Made by a program: the position numbers and the translations under genes
Shown: positions 1 through 8,272 of the stretch, in pieces
Position numbering within the stretch: position 1 is the stretch's first letter
How the letters are laid out: every line of letters begins with the position of its first letter
Assembly (NCBI GenBank): GCA_018333075.1
Contig: BORH01000017.1
Location: 1-64,000 of the forward strand
Length of the DNA: 64,000 bases
DNA from: Heyndrickxia sporothermodurans
Lineage (GTDB): Bacteria > Bacillota > Bacilli > Bacillales > Bacillaceae_C
Direction of reading: 5' to 3'
The notes under the pieces: generated by a model
The model's input: only the letters and a program-made list of their open reading frames with translations
Databases searched by the model: none
What the model was told of the DNA's origin: nothing

Positions 1-2
1 AA

Positions 3-53
3 TTAGCTGTAGACCGAATGAATGCTCAATTAAATCTACAACAAGCTGCTTAA
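3..53 (+). CDS. C-terminal end of an unidentified protein (cut by window edge)
   Basis: An open frame enters from the left edge and ends at a TAA at 51-53. It encodes the tail LAVDRMNAQLNLQQAA, an alpha-helical, glutamine-rich end. Only 16 residues are visible, so no family can be assigned and the frame could be chance. It would converge on the spore-protein genes read from the other strand. Confidence 0.3.
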   Translation, partial: LAVDRMNAQLNLQQAA

Positions 54-139
54 ATTCAAAAATTTGAAGATATCTAAATTCTGTAGGATTGTGTTTCTTT
101 AAAATAATGAATTATGAAATTGATTCACTTAAATACTAT

Positions 140-376
140 TTACAGCAAACTATTTTTTATCGTATTACTATCATTTACATCAGGATCCCAAACAGATGAA
201 ATTGGCATATTCATCGGAGATAAATCACCATTCTGTTCACCAAATGCTTGATTTCGCTTATAGGAAGTGAGCTGGTCAACCACTTGCAAGGGTCCGGCGT
301 TTAAGACAGAAGAATTATCCATTGCATTCACTTTAAAGCCAAGAAAATTAATTACCATTGGTGTAAAGAAAAACAT
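140..376 (-). CDS. GerPA/GerPF-family spore germination protein, third of three
   Basis: A 78-residue protein of the GerPA/PF type. These small proteins are made late in sporulation in the mother cell and help germinants cross the spore coat. Family features seen are a hydrophobic N-terminus (FTPMVINFLGFKVNAMDNSSVLNAG), the segment YKRNQAFGEQNGD, and a polar tail with DPDVNDS. The start is the ATG at 376, eight bases after GAGGAG; an upstream in-frame GTG at 385 lies too close to that site. It is the last of three related genes on this strand, so the set looks like a tandem-duplicated operon. The family call rests on sequence pattern only; the exact GerP letter cannot be assigned. Confidence 0.75.
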   Translation of the reverse strand: MFFFTPMVINFLGFKVNAMDNSSVLNAGPLQVVDQLTSYKRNQAFGEQNGDLSPMNMPISSVWDPDVNDSNTIKNSLL

Positions 377-408
377 TTTTGTCACTCCTCTAGTATTATT
401 TACAAAAA

Positions 409-642
409 TTAAATAATACTGTTTTTCACTGCTGGACTATCAATTACATCTGAATCTCCTACTGTTGAAATGGGTAAAAATATTTGAGCAAGATCACCAT
501 TTTGTTCTCCAAGACCTTGGTTACGTTTATAAGAAACATATATATCGATATGTTGACTGGTGCCCATATTTAATACAGCAGAATTATCAAGGGAATTCAC
601 TTTAAATGTCTGAAGATTTATCTGAACCGGGGCAAATAACAT
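409..642 (-). CDS. GerPA/GerPF-family spore germination protein, second of three
   Basis: A 77-residue paralogue of the genes on either side. It shares the pattern FAPVQINLQTFKVNSLDNSAVLNMG, then YKRNQGLGEQNGD and an acidic-serine tail (DSDVIDS). The start was placed at the ATG at 642 because TAGGAG lies eight bases upstream. An ATG at 705 gives a 98-residue version, but its extra N-terminus is unlike the family and would run into the upstream gene. It is closest in sequence to the 140-376 gene, which suggests those two are the younger duplicates. Confidence 0.77.
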   Translation of the reverse strand: MLFAPVQINLQTFKVNSLDNSAVLNMGTSQHIDIYVSYKRNQGLGEQNGDLAQIFLPISTVGDSDVIDSPAVKNSII

Positions 643-701
643 ATCCTTCACTCCTAAACTTGATAAACAACGAAATTTGTTCAAAAATGTGTATTTTTTG
701 T

Positions 702-941
702 TCATCTTTTGTTAAAATTCATCTTATCGCTAGCCGCATCTAAAAAATCATTATCATTCGTTGCACCTACCGGATTTATTTGCACAGAAGAGTCAGACAG
801 GTGCTGACCGAAAGCCTGACTTTTTTTTGCAGCTACGTTTATTCCTTTTATTACGGTAGATCCTAGTGATATCCTACTTGATTGATCCGCACTATTAATT
901 TTCAGTTCACTTAAATTAATCCTCATCGGCTCAAATATCAT
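702..941 (-). CDS. GerPA/GerPF-family spore germination protein, first of three
   Basis: A 79-residue protein beginning MIFEPMRINLSELKINSADQSSRISLG, the N-terminal pattern of GerPA/GerPF proteins, followed by a helical KKSQAFGQH segment and an acidic tail. The AAAGGA ribosome site sits about nine bases before the ATG at 941. It is the promoter-proximal gene of the three-gene set and the most divergent of them. A sigma-K-like -10 box lies about 60 bases upstream, consistent with late mother-cell expression. The complete gerPABCDEF cluster is not visible here, so these may be extra copies. Confidence 0.77.
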   Translation of the reverse strand: MIFEPMRINLSELKINSADQSSRISLGSTVIKGINVAAKKSQAFGQHLSDSSVQINPVGATNDNDFLDAASDKMNFNKR

Positions 942-1328
942 CGAACAAATCCTTTCTTCATAAATTTTTGTTCATACTTTTTAAAAAGTGGATAGGGGAT
1001 ATTATATGAACAACAAAAAAATAATTACCCGCCCCCTTTATTAATAACTCTTTTGTTAACGTACTGTGTTTAAGAACCGTAAATATCTAAATAATCCTTA
1101 TTGAAGTGTCAGGGTAACTTTACATAAACTCTTTAAACAATACAGAATGCATGAGATTCAAGAGTCCAACCAAAATGACCCTTTCTTTATTTCCCATATA
1201 TATTCCGCAAAGTCTAAAGAAGAACTGTTAAATATCCAACGTTATTAAAATTGAATCATTCCTCTATATCCAACTTCATAAATATATATATCTTCGATTT
1301 CTAATTTACGTGTAGTTACTACTCTCTT
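942..1328. other. Intergenic stretch without a gene
   Basis: This 387-base AT-rich gap separates the three spore genes from the L,D-transpeptidase gene, all on the minus strand. It holds the probable promoter of the spore genes near 1000-1008. I found no other convincing reading frame; a 12-codon frame at 1005 is too short to support. No strong terminator hairpin was seen after the transpeptidase gene. Confidence 0.6.
1000..1008 (-). promoter_or_regulatory. Candidate sigma-K -10 element for the GerPA/PF-type genes
   Basis: On the minus strand this reads CATATAATA, an exact match to the sigma-K -10 consensus CATANNNTA. It lies about 60 bases before the first spore gene. The -35 region does not show a clear AC-type sigma-K box, so support rests on the -10 match and on the known sporulation timing of the family. 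Confidence 0.35.
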
Positions 1329-1664
1329 TTATCGACTAATCCTCACAATTGTCCCAATCGGGACTACTTTTGATAATGCTAAGACATCTTGGTTATACAT
1401 GCGAATACATCCATGTGATACAATTTTGCCTATCGATGATGGATTATTGGTTCCATGTATCCCATAATGTGGCTTTGAAAGCCCCATCCACATCACGCCA
1501 AATGGTCCCCCTGGATTTGGTTGTTTATTTATAATGGTATATGTTCCCTTTGGTGTTGGTGTTAGCATTTTCCCTACTCCAATAGGGTAGGTTCTAACGA
1601 CCTTTCCATCCTTTAAAAGAGTTAAACGGCGTTTTGAAGTTGAAACACGTATTTCGTATGCCAT
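1329..1664 (-). CDS. L,D-transpeptidase, YkuD catalytic domain only
   Basis: A 111-residue YkuD-fold enzyme. This family forms 3-3 cross-links in peptidoglycan using a catalytic cysteine. The active-site signature is complete: His70 in [10 protein letters not shown].., then Ser83-His84-Gly85-Cys86-Ile87-Arg88. The N-terminus ([15 protein letters not shown]) is the typical first strands of the domain. There is no LysM domain and no signal peptide, unlike B. subtilis YkuD, which carries LysM; short cytosol-start versions are common in Bacillus and are linked to spores. GGAGGTGG lies just before the ATG. It is next to spore germination genes, which fits a spore role, but that is inference. Confidence 0.88.
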   Translation of the reverse strand: MAYEIRVSTSKRRLTLLKDGKVVRTYPIGVGKMLTPTPKGTYTIINKQPNPGGPFGVMWMGLSKPHYGIHGTNNPSSIGKIVSHGCIRMYNQDVLALSKVVPIGTIVRISR

Positions 1665-1742
1665 CCACTACCACCTCCTATAACACAATATGAGAAGAAA
1701 AGGGAAGCGCACACTAAATACATAGAAATGAAAGGTCAACTT

Positions 1743-1804
1743 TTGTTAAAATAAAGAAAACCTATATAAGCGCTTGTTCAAAAAAACGTTTCGTTTTTTG
1801 AACA
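1743..1804 (+). promoter_or_regulatory. Promoter followed by a hairpin at the transcript start
   Basis: A sigma-A-like promoter is visible: TTGTTA at 1743-1748, 16-base spacer, TATAAG at 1765-1770. Immediately after it, at the expected transcription start, lies a near-perfect inverted repeat: TGTTCAAAAAAACG (1775-1788) against CGTTTTTTGAACA (1792-1804), differing by one base. It ends about 10 bases before the ribosome site of the next gene. It could be an operator or a 5'-end mRNA-stabilising hairpin. Confidence 0.5.
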
Positions 1805-1825
1805 TGTCTATTAAGGAGTAAAGAA

Positions 1826-2299
1826 ATGAATTCAAATAAAATAGATGAGCTAAATATGGAATTACAGGCTATAAAAAAGAAAAATTCGCACGCCTATCAA
1901 CATAATGTATTACCTGGAATACAAAAAAAGACAAAGGAGTTTTTAGCTGCTTTTGAAGATTATTTCAGAGAGCGAGGGTTTGTTGTAAAAAAAGAACAAC
2001 ATTTTGTTAAGGTCGCATTTGATTCCTTAGAATTTACAGCTTTCACTAAAGATGAACACGATATCTTCATCTTGAAGGAAAAAGAACCAATTGCATCTAT
2101 TTCTGTTAAGCATAAGACACCAACTAAATCAGCTGCCTATACTTTTGATCATCCACAAGATCAGCTAAATTGGGAAATAAAAAAAGAAAAGACACTAGCT
2201 AATTACTTGGAACATCCTGAGTTTTATTACACTGGGAGTGAATTTGGCAAGCAGTATGAACATCCTTTAACAGTTCTAGATAGTATTTTTCACGTTTAA
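1826..2299 (+). CDS. Hypothetical protein, 157 residues
   Basis: I do not recognise this protein. It is hydrophilic and lysine-rich, without signal peptide or membrane segment. The first 60 residues look helical (LNMELQAIKKKNSHAYQHNV then KTKEFLAAFEDYFRERGF), followed by an alternating pattern suggesting beta strands (HFVKVAFDSLEFTAFTKDEHDIFIL). The start has TAAGGAG seven bases upstream. It stands alone between a hairpin-bearing leader and a terminator, divergent from the L,D-transpeptidase gene. It may be a cytoplasmic housekeeping or stress protein, but no function can be supported. Confidence 0.75.
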   Translation: MNSNKIDELNMELQAIKKKNSHAYQHNVLPGIQKKTKEFLAAFEDYFRERGFVVKKEQHFVKVAFDSLEFTAFTKDEHDIFILKEKEPIASISVKHKTPTKSAAYTFDHPQDQLNWEIKKEKTLANYLEHPEFYYTGSEFGKQYEHPLTVLDSIFHV

Positions 2300-2330
2300 A
2301 ATTTTTTTAAAATCATAATATTAAACAATA

Positions 2331-2354
2331 AAAAAAGCACCTCGGTGCTTTTTT
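2331..2354. terminator. Bidirectional terminator
   Basis: AAAAAAGCACC pairs perfectly with GGTGCTTTTTT around a two-base loop. A T-run follows on either strand, so it can serve both the plus-strand hypothetical gene and the minus-strand MFS gene that end here. Confidence 0.8.
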
Positions 2355-3658
2355 TATAGCGTCATTTTCATTTTTGTTAAATCGTTGGAATAGCTATAAA
2401 GGTACAAAAAGCCAATGCCAGAAACAAAACAAATGATGAATCCGACAGATATAAATAAGAATGGCAAACTAAATGTCGTGGCACTGAAGGTTCCATACAC
2501 GATCCCTAAAGGGGTCACAGCCTTCGTCAACAAAAATCGGACAGATAACACTTGCCCTAGAACGGTTTCAGGAATCAATCGTTGATACAATGTGGTACTA
2601 TATACATTCCAAAAAGGCATGCAAATACCTGCAAGTACTTCAATCAATAAAGCTATGAGCAAATTTCTTGTTATACCTAAACCAATATACGTACAGCCTC
2701 CAATAAATAAAGCCGCAACCATGACTAAATATATTTTATTTTTCGGTTCCTTTAGCCTTCCGATCATATAGGTCCCAATAATATATCCAAAAGGAAAAGC
2801 AGCAGCAAAAAGACTGTATTCAAAAGAGGAACCGCCTAATCTCTCACTAACATATGGAATATACATAGCTTGAGTAGCAAAAACTCCAAAGCTTGTAGAT
2901 GATACAAATAAGCCTAACAATACTAATATTTTATATCTAGAATAGATTCGAATTCCTAAGGTAAACTGTTTGATCCATGTTTGTTTGCCCTTCACTTTGC
3001 TTTTCTCCTCCTCAATAAAATAAAGAAGGACTAGAGAAGCGATAAATAACAATACTATAAATGCTAATCCACTCGTTCTACCTATTTGTGCTGTTATAAA
3101 TCCTGCAATTGGCAGCGAAAGAAAGCGAACAAGCTGTACATATCCAGATATTTTTGCATTTATTTTTACAAGATTCTCAGCAGAAACTAGCTTTGGAACA
3201 AGAGCATTTGCTGCTGAATCGTAGACTGAAAATGAACCTAGAAATGAAACAGCATATAATAACCCCACAGATATATGACCACTAATCCACATTATAAATG
3301 TGGCAAAATAAATAAGGAATCTTAAGCCTTCAGAACATTTCATCATCGTTGTACGTTTCCATCGATCAATAAATGGTCCGGCAAATAATTGCACAAGAAT
3401 TTGACCAAAAATAGTTATAAGCCAAAGGCCGCCCATTGCCATTTTTGAGCCTGTCAAATCATATACAAGCCAAGAAACAGTAAACGTTCCAAATGTACTT
3501 GCGAAGGTTGAAATGAATTGAGCAAAAAATAATATATTTACATACCTTCTGTTATATCCTTTGTTGCTATTTTGCAGCCGCAATCCTCGTTTCTTATGTT
3601 CCTTTGAAAGAAATTTTTCTTGTAAATGATTATACGTGAAAAACCTAATGGCTTTCAT
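2354..3658 (-). CDS. MFS transporter (multidrug/macrolide efflux type)
   Basis: A 12-helix major facilitator protein of about 434 residues. The region after the short basic N-terminus (YVNILFFAQFISTFASTFGTF, then SWLVYDLTGSKMAMGG) matches the first helices of the MefA/DHA3-like drug exporters, with the loop-2 motif AGPFIDRWKRTTMM. The start at ATG 3658 has AGGAAGG upstream; a GTG at 3709 overlaps the stop of the preceding gene as GTGA and would add 17 residues, but its ribosome site is too close. Transcription together with the ArsR-type regulator upstream suggests the regulator controls export of a toxic compound. Substrate unknown. Confidence 0.82.
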   Translation of the reverse strand: MKAIRFFTYNHLQEKFLSKEHKKRGLRLQNSNKGYNRRYVNILFFAQFISTFASTFGTFTVSWLVYDLTGSKMAMGGLWLITIFGQILVQLFAGPFIDRWKRTTMMKCSEGLRFLIYFATFIMWISGHISVGLLYAVSFLGSFSVYDSAANALVPKLVSAENLVKINAKISGYVQLVRFLSLPIAGFITAQIGRTSGLAFIVLLFIASLVLLYFIEEEKSKVKGKQTWIKQFTLGIRIYSRYKILVLLGLFVSSTSFGVFATQAMYIPYVSERLGGSSFEYSLFAAAFPFGYIIGTYMIGRLKEPKNKIYLVMVAALFIGGCTYIGLGITRNLLIALLIEVLAGICMPFWNVYSTTLYQRLIPETVLGQVLSVRFLLTKAVTPLGIVYGTFSATTFSLPFLFISVGFIICFVSGIGFLYLYSYSNDLTKMKMTL

Positions 3659-3705
3659 AACCTTCCTATCGTTTCTCTGAAGATACGCTTCTTTCACCAA
3701 AAACC

Positions 3706-4737
3706 TCACCCTTTTCGCAAATAATCTATTAACATAGGCTCCAATCTGCTTAAAGAGTGATGAATTAATGTGTAAGTCGATTCTTTTACCTTAACAATAT
3801 GAGCCGATTTCAAAATAGCCAAATGATGATGTACAGTTGTTTTTCCAATAGCTAAAATTTCTGTAATCTCCTTTAACGATCGTTCCTTTTCATATAATAA
3901 TTTCATGATCTTTAGTCGTTTTTCATCACCTAATGCTTTATACAACAATGCTAAAGATTCAACTTCATCATCGTCAGACAAGCTATTTTGACTAATTGGA
4001 TAGTAAAAAACCTTTGTTCCTTCTAAATTCGCCTGAATTGTCCATGGTCGATATATTTTGTGGGGAATTAAGAGCACTTTTGATATGTTAGGCTCTGGTT
4101 TATATTCCTCGCCTACAGCCCATTCCACTACTTTTTCATAAGGCGTTTTTTCTAGCATTTTTTGTTTTTCAGCATAGTCTCTTTTTAATAGATTCGTGAT
4201 AGCTTCTGAGTCTTTCTCAACTACTTCAGCATACCATCCTTCCATCACTGCAATTAAATGCCCTCTTAATTCGGATAAGTCTACTTCTGATAAAAAATGA
4301 ATCATTTGTGGAAAAAACAAATGGTGTTTACAAGCTAAAATCATCTGATCCATTGCATCCATATCCCCTTGTGAAGCTAAATATCGAAGCTTTTGTTGTG
4401 ATTCTTCCAAATAAGGAAGGGATAAGTATTTTAATTGTTGATCAGACAAATTTGAAATGTAGGTTAAAAAATTTGAGAGGGAATCGAAATCCTGACTATG
4501 TAAAATCTGTAGAAGGATTTTCCAAGTATTATGTTCTTGACAATATTGCAGTTCTTTTTCTAAAGAGTCTGATAGGTTTTCGCGTAACTGGTCCCAATAG
4601 TACGCCGGTTTATCTAGCTTGTCTTTTATCTTCGGATAAGTAATCATTGCAATGCCTAAAGCACATTCAAATAAAATTGAATACTGTAATTCAACTTCAT
4701 AGCCAGACCGTTTAAATGACATATCGATAAAATTCAT
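3706..4737 (-). CDS. ArsR-type HTH regulator with long N-terminal domain
   Basis: A 343-residue protein whose C-terminal 90 residues form an ArsR-like winged helix: SLALLYKALGDEKRLKIMKLL, then LKEITEILAIGKTTVHHHLAIL as the recognition helix region. The N-terminal 240 residues are helical and of a type often joined to this HTH in Bacilli, probably a ligand or dimer domain. No clustered cysteines are present, so it is not a classic metal sensor. GGGAG precedes the ATG at an unusually long distance of about 12 bases. It is the first gene of a pair with the MFS exporter and probably regulates it and itself. Confidence 0.78.
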   Translation of the reverse strand: MNFIDMSFKRSGYEVELQYSILFECALGIAMITYPKIKDKLDKPAYYWDQLRENLSDSLEKELQYCQEHNTWKILLQILHSQDFDSLSNFLTYISNLSDQQLKYLSLPYLEESQQKLRYLASQGDMDAMDQMILACKHHLFFPQMIHFLSEVDLSELRGHLIAVMEGWYAEVVEKDSEAITNLLKRDYAEKQKMLEKTPYEKVVEWAVGEEYKPEPNISKVLLIPHKIYRPWTIQANLEGTKVFYYPISQNSLSDDDEVESLALLYKALGDEKRLKIMKLLYEKERSLKEITEILAIGKTTVHHHLAILKSAHIVKVKESTYTLIHHSLSRLEPMLIDYLRKG

Positions 4738-4858
4738 GTAGTACCATCTCCCTTTCTAAATTTATTTTAAACTTTTTAAATTTTATATTCAATATTTTTA
4801 GAACATAAAATTCGATTTTTTTTGAATCTTTTACTATCACTTTCAAAAAAATCAAAAA

Positions 4859-4885
4859 GACCTCTCTCCTGTTAAGATAAAGGTC
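4859..4885 (-). terminator. Weak terminator after the PP-loop ATPase gene
   Basis: Read on the minus strand, GACCT pairs with AGGTC around a 17-base loop and is followed by TTTTTGATTTTTTT. The stem is only five base pairs, so confidence is low. Confidence 0.35.
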
Positions 4886-4894
4886 CCATTTCTA

Positions 4895-5563
4895 TTATTT
4901 ATTCAAAGAAACTTCTAATCTAGTGGAATAATCTTGTTTCACTTTTTCACCATTAATAATATCTAACTTCTCTCTAAACAGCGGACCATCAAAGACAAAG
5001 GTATGATATTCGCCTGATTCACCCATTGGGCATACATCAAAATCTTTAATTTCCATCAGAAATTCAGAATTTACTTGTTTCCCCAACCATTCATTAGGCA
5101 GCTTTCCATGCATCACCCTAATTACCATTGCTTGATAACCAGAGTCAATAAATGCTGACAGTGCATCAAATGCATCAGACTGCTTCATCCATAAAGGATA
5201 AATTGCCTCTATATTAGTTTCGTTGGCTAATTTTTCGCCCCACTTTTTGTGTTCCTCTAAATACAAATCCCCAAAAGCTATTCCATCCAAAACGTATATT
5301 TCTTTCAGCCTTAAAAGCTCATCTCGAAAATCACTGCTATAGGTTTCGTAAGAACAGTTAATAACTTGAACAGGTATTCCTAATGATCTTCCTTGCGCAT
5401 GAATTAACTCTAACTTCTCTCCATGTGCAAAGGTTAATCCTGTTTCTCTCGGGGCAGTAGTAACAAGGCAAGCAATTTCATAATTTTGACTAACTAGCTT
5501 ATGAAGAGCAAGACAACTGTCCTTACCCCCACTCCAAGAGAGGGCGATTCGCTTTCGTTCCAT
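4895..5563 (-). CDS. Dph6-like PP-loop ATP pyrophosphatase (diphthine-ammonia ligase family)
   Basis: A 222-residue adenine-nucleotide alpha-hydrolase. The PP-loop motif SWSGGKDSCLALHKL is at the N-terminus, and the conserved Dph6-type blocks FGDLYLEEHKKWGEKL and YPLWM follow. Eukaryotic relatives amidate diphthine; bacteria lack diphthamide, so the true substrate here is unknown and probably a different ATP-dependent amidation. The ATG at 5563 lies ten bases after AAAGGAGG; an in-frame TTG at 5569 is four bases after it and is less likely. It is a single-gene unit between the ArsR-MFS pair and the germination operon. Confidence 0.82.
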   Translation of the reverse strand: MERKRIALSWSGGKDSCLALHKLVSQNYEIACLVTTAPRETGLTFAHGEKLELIHAQGRSLGIPVQVINCSYETYSSDFRDELLRLKEIYVLDGIAFGDLYLEEHKKWGEKLANETNIEAIYPLWMKQSDAFDALSAFIDSGYQAMVIRVMHGKLPNEWLGKQVNSEFLMEIKDFDVCPMGESGEYHTFVFDGPLFREKLDIINGEKVKQDYSTRLEVSLNK

Positions 5564-5656
5564 AGACAAGTATCCTCCTTTGAGATTGTTAAACCTATTG
5601 TATCATGAGGACTTCATTACAGTTTCGTCTATATTAGATTTAGGAGTGATCAAAAA

Positions 5657-6757
5657 TCAGCTTGATTTTGCTTTTTTACTATTTCTTTTACGTATGATAG
5701 CAATTGCTAATAAAAAGAGAGGAATAAGAATTTGTATAATGAAACCAAAAATAGGAAATGCCTTTTCTAAATAACGATTAAGGTCCATTGAATTAGGAAT
5801 GGCCCAAAAGCTGAGTTGAACAATTAATATTCCAACCGGCCATACTGCAAGTCTATAATCTGAAAGGTTTAACCACTGGGCTACTCCTAAAGTAGAAGCA
5901 TAGAAAAACACAGATATTTTAGCAAATGCTCCTAATATCCAAACTGCCATAATAACAGACTCTAAATTTTCAAAAAAATTAGCAAGACTTGCATATCGAC
6001 CTGTAGTCATTAGAGGATAATCTTTTGAAGCAGTTGTAATACCAAGTACAAAGAGAACGATAAGATTTACTAAAACTAATGTAATCATGACACCAGTCAC
6101 TGTCATCGCACCATACTTCAACCCCTTTTTCTCATCTGTTAAAAAAGGAAGAAAAAAAATAATAAGAAAAAATTCCATAAACCACCCGCTAGGAACAATC
6201 GCTCCCTTGAGAGGAGGCAATATTCCATTATCAAGTATCGGAAGAATGTTTCCAAATTCAAAATCTGGACTTAATAAAATGATGAATAGAAGAAGAGGAA
6301 TGACAAAAATAGGAAAAAACAATTGAGCAACTCGCCCCAAAACTTCTAACCCCCCATAAACAACAAAAGCACAAAGGAGAACCATCGAAGCGGATATGGC
6401 GCTAATTGGAGTTTGAAAAAGAAAAAAACCAACGATAAAATCACTGTACTCTCTAACGATTTGGCCAGTTGTTACAATATAAAAAAATAAGATGAGAAAA
6501 CTGAGAATTTTTCCTGGGAATCGACCAATGATATGCTTACTAAACTGGATCAAAGTTTCTCCTGGGTAATACGTATGTAACTTGTAAGCTATAATCACTG
6601 CTATATAACCGATGAATGACCCTATAATGGGAGACAACCACAAATCATTTTGGGCATATTTCGCTGTAATACTAGGAATCGACAGAATGGCAGTAGCCAC
6701 AATCGTCGGATACATAAACATAGCCATCTGAAGGGCTGAAATTTTGCCTTTTTCCAT
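5657..6757 (-). CDS. GerAB-type germinant receptor permease subunit (second copy)
   Basis: A roughly 367-residue endospore germination permease of the APC superfamily. About ten hydrophobic segments are visible, starting LQMAMFMYPTIVATAILSIPSITAKYA, the usual family opening. B subunits sit in the spore inner membrane and carry the germinant-binding pocket. The ATG at 6757 is seven bases after AAAGGGG and gives the same MEKGKISALQM start as its neighbour; an ATG at 6760 is equally possible. It is highly similar along its whole length to the adjacent 6790-7911 gene, so this is a tandem duplication at the end of the operon. Confidence 0.9.
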   Translation of the reverse strand: MEKGKISALQMAMFMYPTIVATAILSIPSITAKYAQNDLWLSPIIGSFIGYIAVIIAYKLHTYYPGETLIQFSKHIIGRFPGKILSFLILFFYIVTTGQIVREYSDFIVGFFLFQTPISAISASMVLLCAFVVYGGLEVLGRVAQLFFPIFVIPLLLFIILLSPDFEFGNILPILDNGILPPLKGAIVPSGWFMEFFLIIFFLPFLTDEKKGLKYGAMTVTGVMITLVLVNLIVLFVLGITTASKDYPLMTTGRYASLANFFENLESVIMAVWILGAFAKISVFFYASTLGVAQWLNLSDYRLAVWPVGILIVQLSFWAIPNSMDLNRYLEKAFPIFGFIIQILIPLFLLAIAIIRKRNSKKAKSS

Positions 6758-6789
6758 CATAATGCCCCTTTCTGTTAGATTAATCATTT

Positions 6790-7911
6790 TTATTTTGAAG
6801 GACGAAACTCCAAGTCAGCTGATTTATGTTTCTTTTTTCTTTTTTGAACTGCAGCAAGGATCAATAAAAACAATGGAATGACTGTTTGAATCAAAACTCC
6901 ATAATAAGGGAAAACTTTCTCGTTATATCGGCCCATCTCCATCGTACTTGGAAGTGACCAAACGCTAAACTCTACAACCAAAATTGCTATCGGCCATATT
7001 ATCTGCCTGTAGTCTTTAAGGTTCAGCCATTGTGCAGTCCCTAAAGTCACCGCATAATAAAACACAGAAATTTTAACAAATGCCCCTAATATCCAAACTG
7101 CCATTATTATAGATTCAAATTGTTCAAAAAAATGAGCGAAACTAATGTAACGCCCTGCTATCATTAAAGGATAAACCTTAGAGGATGTCGTTAGTCCTAA
7201 CACTAATAAAACAGCAAGATTTACAATGACTAATGTGATCATAACGACTAGAACTATTATCATCCCATACTTTGTTCCATTTTTTTCATCTGTTAAATAA
7301 GGGAGAAAGAAAATGATAAGAAAAAATTCCGTGAACCAGCCTCCCGGCACGACTGCTCCCTTAAGTGGAGGCATGATTCCCTCCTCTAATATAGGAAATA
7401 TGTTGCCAATTTCAAAATCTGGACTCAATAAGAGGAGCAAGAGGAGGAGAGGAAATACAAAAATAGGGAAAAATAATTGAGAAACCCGCGCCAAAACTTC
7501 TAGTCCCCCATACACGACGATGGCACAAAGAAGGACCATCGATATTGAAACTAGACTAATCGGAGTTTTAAACAAAAAAGAGCCAACGATAAAATCACTG
7601 TAATCTCTGACAATTTGTCCTGTTGATTGGATATAAAAAAGCAAGACGAAGAAGCTGAGAATTTTACCTGGAATCCTGCCAATGATCTGTTCACTAAATT
7701 GAATCACTGTTTGTTTAGGATGAAGTTTATGCAAAGCACAAGCAATATAAACAGTTACGAACCCAAAAATTGAGGCGAAAATAGGAGATAGCCATGAATC
7801 CTGGTTGGCAAACTTCGCAGTGATACTTGGCACAGAGAGAATGGCAGTAGCCACAATTGTTGGATACATCATCATTACCATCTGGAGGGCTGAAATTTTA
7901 CCTTTCTCCAT
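6790..7911 (-). CDS. GerAB-type germinant receptor permease subunit (first copy)
   Basis: A 373-residue multi-helix permease closely related to the next gene downstream. Shared blocks include MEKGKISALQM, STGQIVRDYSDFIVGSFLF and FLIIFFLPYLTDEKNG. Differences lie in scattered hydrophobic positions and the C-terminus (KHKSADLEFRPSK here). The start was set at the ATG at 7911, seven bases after GGAAAGGAG; a longer frame begins at 7989 without a ribosome site. Two B subunits in one operon may allow two receptor complexes with different germinant specificity. Confidence 0.9.
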   Translation of the reverse strand: MEKGKISALQMVMMMYPTIVATAILSVPSITAKFANQDSWLSPIFASIFGFVTVYIACALHKLHPKQTVIQFSEQIIGRIPGKILSFFVLLFYIQSTGQIVRDYSDFIVGSFLFKTPISLVSISMVLLCAIVVYGGLEVLARVSQLFFPIFVFPLLLLLLLLSPDFEIGNIFPILEEGIMPPLKGAVVPGGWFTEFFLIIFFLPYLTDEKNGTKYGMIIVLVVMITLVIVNLAVLLVLGLTTSSKVYPLMIAGRYISFAHFFEQFESIIMAVWILGAFVKISVFYYAVTLGTAQWLNLKDYRQIIWPIAILVVEFSVWSLPSTMEMGRYNEKVFPYYGVLIQTVIPLFLLILAAVQKRKKKHKSADLEFRPSK

Positions 7912-8050
7912 TATTTTTCTCCTTTCCTTTGCACATAGTAAGGCTATTTTTCTCATTGTTTCGTCAAATCTAAAGATTATTCTAAGCATCTTCTCTTAAA
8001 AATTGTTGTCTAAGTGAAAAGGCAATTATTTAAATAACTCAGCAGAGCTT

Positions 8051-8272
8051 TTACTTTTCTAACATTTGTCCAAAAGGCTCAAAAATGGCTGAAATCCATG
8101 AAGTAGGACCACTGATACGTGGAAGATCGAACATGGATAACAACCAACCAATGAATAGGAGTGAAAAAAATACACCTTTGTCCTTTTTAGATGCTTGCTT
8201 CAGCTTAGGCCAGTGAAAAAAAATAATGACAATAATAATTAATGTCGTAGCAAAAAAGCTTCCCCACTTCAC
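8051..8272 (-). CDS. Small two-helix membrane protein, probable germinant receptor D subunit
   Basis: A 73-residue protein with two predicted membrane helices (FFATTLIIIVIIFFHW and VFFSLLFIGWLLSMF) joined by a basic loop (KLKQASKKDKG). D subunits of this size and topology are known beside ger operons and modulate germination. The GTG start overlaps the stop of the C-subunit gene as GTGA, with AAAGGTGAGAGG upstream, so the two are translationally coupled. Position between the C and B genes strongly supports the D-subunit call, although the sequence itself is not strongly diagnostic. Confidence 0.75.
   Translation of the reverse strand: MKWGSFFATTLIIIVIIFFHWPKLKQASKKDKGVFFSLLFIGWLLSMFDLPRISGPTSWISAIFEPFGQMLEK

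Noticed and set aside
1005-1043. 12-codon frame starting MNNKKIITRPLY after GGGGAT
   Set aside because: Too short, overlaps the candidate promoter region of the divergent spore genes, and has nothing else to support it.
4308-4643. 111-codon frame on the plus strand inside the ArsR-type regulator gene
   Set aside because: Antisense shadow of a well supported gene; no ribosome site and no family resemblance.
5580-5774. 64-codon plus-strand frame between the PP-loop ATPase and germination genes
   Set aside because: Overlaps the end of the GerAB-type gene on the other strand and has no ribosome site.
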